22,745 nt of DNA from an uncultured Spirochaetaceae bacterium (GTDB taxonomy: Bacteria > Spirochaetota > Spirochaetia > Treponematales > UBA12059), in the NCBI GenBank assembly GCA_938004315.1, contig CALKWG010000275.1:1-22745 (forward strand), written 5' to 3'. Shown here in pieces: positions 21,255 to 22,745 of the stretch. The notes under the pieces are model-generated. The model saw nothing but the letters and a program-made list of their open reading frames with translations. It had not been told where the DNA came from and searched no databases. The position numbers and the translations under genes were made by a program. Position 1 is the stretch's first letter; each line of letters opens with the position of its first letter.

Positions 21255-22379
21255 GTGACCGAGCCTATTTCAGTCCTCGTCGTCGACGACTCGGCCTTGA
21301 TGAGGAACCTCATATCCCATATCGTCGAGTCGACGCCGGGCCTCAAGGTGGCCGATAAGGCCATGAACGGCATCTTCGCCCTGCAGAAGATACCGCGCTG
21401 CAAGCCGGACGTGATCGTACTAGACATCGAAATGCCGGAGATGAACGGCATCGAATTCCTCAAGGAGCGCAAGCGCCTGGGCATCGATATCCCGGTGGTC
21501 ATCCTGTCCAGCGTGGCCAAAAAGGGCGCGCAGATCACCATGGAGGCCCTCGCGCTCGGTGCCGCCGACTTCATCACCAAGCCCTCGGGCTCGGTCTCCT
21601 CCGACGTACATACGGTGGCCGGGGAGCTCGGCCGCCTCCTCTTAGCCTACGGCTCGCAGTACCAGAAGGCCAAAGGCAAGGAGGCGCCCCGCCTGCAGTT
21701 CGAGGCCCCCGAGCGGCTCTTCGAGGCCGCCAAGCCCCAGCGGCCGCGCGCGGCCCCCGCCGCGGAAGCACCGCGGCCGACGCCCCTGCGCCAGCCCGCC
21801 GCGGCCGAGATCATAGCCATAGGCATATCGACCGGCGGCCCCAACGCGCTCCGCGAGGTTTTCGCCGCCATAGACCCGAAGCTGTCCCAACCCGTAGTGG
21901 TGGTGCAGCATATGCCGGCCGGCTTCACCGAGGAGTTCGCGGCGAGCCTAGACCGCATCTGCCCCTTGGAGGTCAAGGAGGCGGCCGAAGGCGACCTCTT
22001 AAAGCCGGGCCGCATCCTCATCGCCCCCGGCGACTACCACATCACCGTAGAAAAGCGTTCGCTAGCGGGAATAGTGCACGTCAACCAGGATCCGCCCGAG
22101 AACGGGCACCGCCCGAGCGCGGACGTGCTCTTCAGGAGCGTGGCTAAGGAATACGGCAACAAGGCCATCGGGGTCATCATGACCGGCATGGGCAAGGACG
22201 GCGCCCGCGAGCTCGGCTCCATCTATCGCGAGGGCGGCGTCACCTTAGGCCAAGACGAGGCGACGAGCGTGGTCTACGGCATGCCCAAGGTGGCCTTCGA
22301 GCTCGGGCACGTGACGGAGCAGGTTCCCCTGGCGCTTATGGCCGAGCGTATCGGCGCCTTGGCGGCCGAGCGCCGTTGA
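21255..22379 (+). CDS. cheB: Chemotaxis response regulator methylesterase CheB
   Basis: A 374-residue protein starting at GTG with GGAGGG four bases upstream. The receiver domain (1-125) has D11/D12, phosphoacceptor D57 (VLDIEMPEMNG) and K109. A Pro/Ala/Arg-rich linker (about 140-183) joins it to the methylesterase domain with the triad S192 (GISTGGPNAL), H219 (VQHMPAGFT) and D315 (MTGMGKDGA). It removes methyl groups (and deamidates glutamines) on receptors after phosphorylation by CheA, opposing CheR. All key residues are intact. Confidence 0.97.
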   Translation: MTEPISVLVVDDSALMRNLISHIVESTPGLKVADKAMNGIFALQKIPRCKPDVIVLDIEMPEMNGIEFLKERKRLGIDIPVVILSSVAKKGAQITMEALALGAADFITKPSGSVSSDVHTVAGELGRLLLAYGSQYQKAKGKEAPRLQFEAPERLFEAAKPQRPRAAPAAEAPRPTPLRQPAAAEIIAIGISTGGPNALREVFAAIDPKLSQPVVVVQHMPAGFTEEFAASLDRICPLEVKEAAEGDLLKPGRILIAPGDYHITVEKRSLAGIVHVNQDPPENGHRPSADVLFRSVAKEYGNKAIGVIMTGMGKDGARELGSIYREGGVTLGQDEATSVVYGMPKVAFELGHVTEQVPLALMAERIGALAAERR

Positions 22380-22383
22380 TCGG

Positions 22384-22403
22384 CGCGGGAATTTGCCCCC
22401 GCG
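22384..22403 (+). terminator. Weak hairpin after cheB
   Basis: CGCGGG (22384-22389) pairs with CCCGCG (22398-22403) around an eight-base loop, four bases after the cheB stop. There is no T-run, so termination would be inefficient or Rho-dependent. Confidence 0.3.
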
Positions 22404-22466
22404 GACGGCGTTGATTACTTTCTAACTTGGGATTATCGACCGAGGCAACGAAAAAGGAGGCACCAG

Positions 22467-22649
22467 ATGGCTAAGAAAACCTACCGATGCGACGATTGCG
22501 GGCATGAGATAACCCAGGACGCCGCCCTACCCCCGCCCGAGTGCTGCGGATCCTCTATGTCGGGCCTGCAGCCCTGCGACAAGCCCCACACTGCGGAGTC
22601 GTCGCGCAACGCCGAGATAGACGACGCCTGCGACGACGGCGTTCATTGA
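22467..22649 (+). CDS. Small Cys-rich, zinc-ribbon-like protein of unknown function
   Basis: A 60-residue protein with CDDCG at residues 8-12 and a second Cys pair in PPPECCGSSM, the spacing of a small zinc ribbon or rubredoxin-like knuckle. A further CDK and a very acidic C-terminus ending in DDACDDGVH follow. It has an excellent AAAAAGGAGG ribosome-binding site six bases before the ATG, which supports it being real. An 87-base gap separates it from cheB, so it may have its own promoter, though I could not find a well-spaced one. It resembles the small rubredoxin-type domain at the end of rubrerythrin-like proteins only loosely; a metal-binding or redox role is inferred. Confidence 0.75.
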   Translation: MAKKTYRCDDCGHEITQDAALPPPECCGSSMSGLQPCDKPHTAESSRNAEIDDACDDGVH

Positions 22650-22669
22650 TGGGCGCCTGAGACGACAGC

Positions 22670-22691
22670 GAGCCGCCCGCGAGGGCGGCTC
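22670..22691. terminator. Strong hairpin between convergent genes
   Basis: GAGCCGCCC and GGGCGGCTC form a perfect 9-bp stem with a GCGA loop, followed on the plus strand by GTTTCG. It sits 20 bases after the small Cys-rich gene and 16 bases after the stop of the minus-strand gene at the window edge, so it can serve both. Confidence 0.65.
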
Positions 22692-22707
22692 GTTTCGTCA
22701 GCGGGCT

Positions 22708-22745
22708 TTAGCCCTGGACGACCTCGCTCACGCCGGGGACGACCT
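22708..22745 (-). CDS. C-terminal end of an unidentified gene (partial)
   Basis: The last 38 bases can be read on the minus strand as a C-terminus VVPGVSEVVQG followed by TAA. The reading is supported only by the strong hairpin placed just after the stop and by the absence of other features. It is too short to identify. Confidence 0.4.
   Translation of the reverse strand, partial: VVPGVSEVVQG

Noticed and set aside
20754..22379. An open frame of 541 codons that looks like a fused CheR-CheB protein
   Set aside because: Its first ~167 codons are the wrong frame of cheR and only the part from 21255 is CheB. cheR has its own intact frame, a stop at 21243 and a good ribosome-binding site for cheB follows.
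22417..22440. Promoter for the small Cys-rich gene (TTGATT 22411 / GATTAT 22431)
   Set aside because: The spacer is only 14 bases and the -10 match is poor; I could not support it as a promoter.

Overview
The window is bacterial chromosome with a high G+C content. It is densely coded and has no tRNA, rRNA, CRISPR array or transposase gene. Several features point to a spirochaete (Treponema/Spirochaeta relatives): a protein resembling the spirochaetal DUF5312 family, one resembling DUF6675, an unusually long PRPP synthetase, and a fermentative NAD(P)-linked hydrogenase operon next to CheR/CheB chemotaxis genes. This assignment rests on family resemblance and was not tested by a search.

Layout. 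(1) 1-1785, minus strand: the start of a hydrogenase operon. Order is HndA/NuoE-like subunit, stand-alone GHKL ATPase, HndB-like ferredoxin, HndC/NuoF-like subunit cut by the window edge. A -35/-10 promoter is followed by A+T-rich leader DNA, and a long inverted repeat lies directly over the -10 box. (2) 1875-6353: a signalling block. A membrane hybrid histidine kinase and its HPt protein (overlapping genes, minus strand) are divergent from a membrane adenylate cyclase. (3) 6404-10384, plus strand: GH42 beta-galactosidase, divergent PRPP synthetase, HAD phosphatase. (4) 10409-12064, minus strand: Na/Pi-cotransporter-PhoU protein. (5) 12281-13533, plus strand: DUF1232 membrane protein and a lipoprotein-sized or exported DUF6675-like protein. 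(6) 18079-13588, minus strand: purine operon purF-purM-purN-purD, interrupted between purN and purD by a 170-bp A+T-richer island of three strong hairpins. (7) 18167-20315, minus strand: DUF5312-like protein and bifunctional nuclease (DUF151). (8) 20434-22649, plus strand: cheR-cheB and a small Cys-rich protein. (9) The last bases hold the end of another minus-strand gene.

How parts may work together. The hydrogenase subunits would move electrons between NAD(P)H, ferredoxin-like centres and a catalytic hydrogenase encoded beyond the left edge. The PRPP synthetase at 8445 makes the substrate of PurF. PurF, PurM, PurN and PurD catalyse four of the first five steps of IMP synthesis.

The two signals most worth following are the hairpin island in the pur operon, which looks like a dispersed non-coding repeat, and a promoter pattern. 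At least six genes (HPt, cyclase, DUF1232, purF, DUF5312, nuclease) have a -10-like box only 5-10 bases before the start codon and no Shine-Dalgarno sequence. That suggests leaderless mRNAs in a genome whose operon-internal genes do have Shine-Dalgarno sites.
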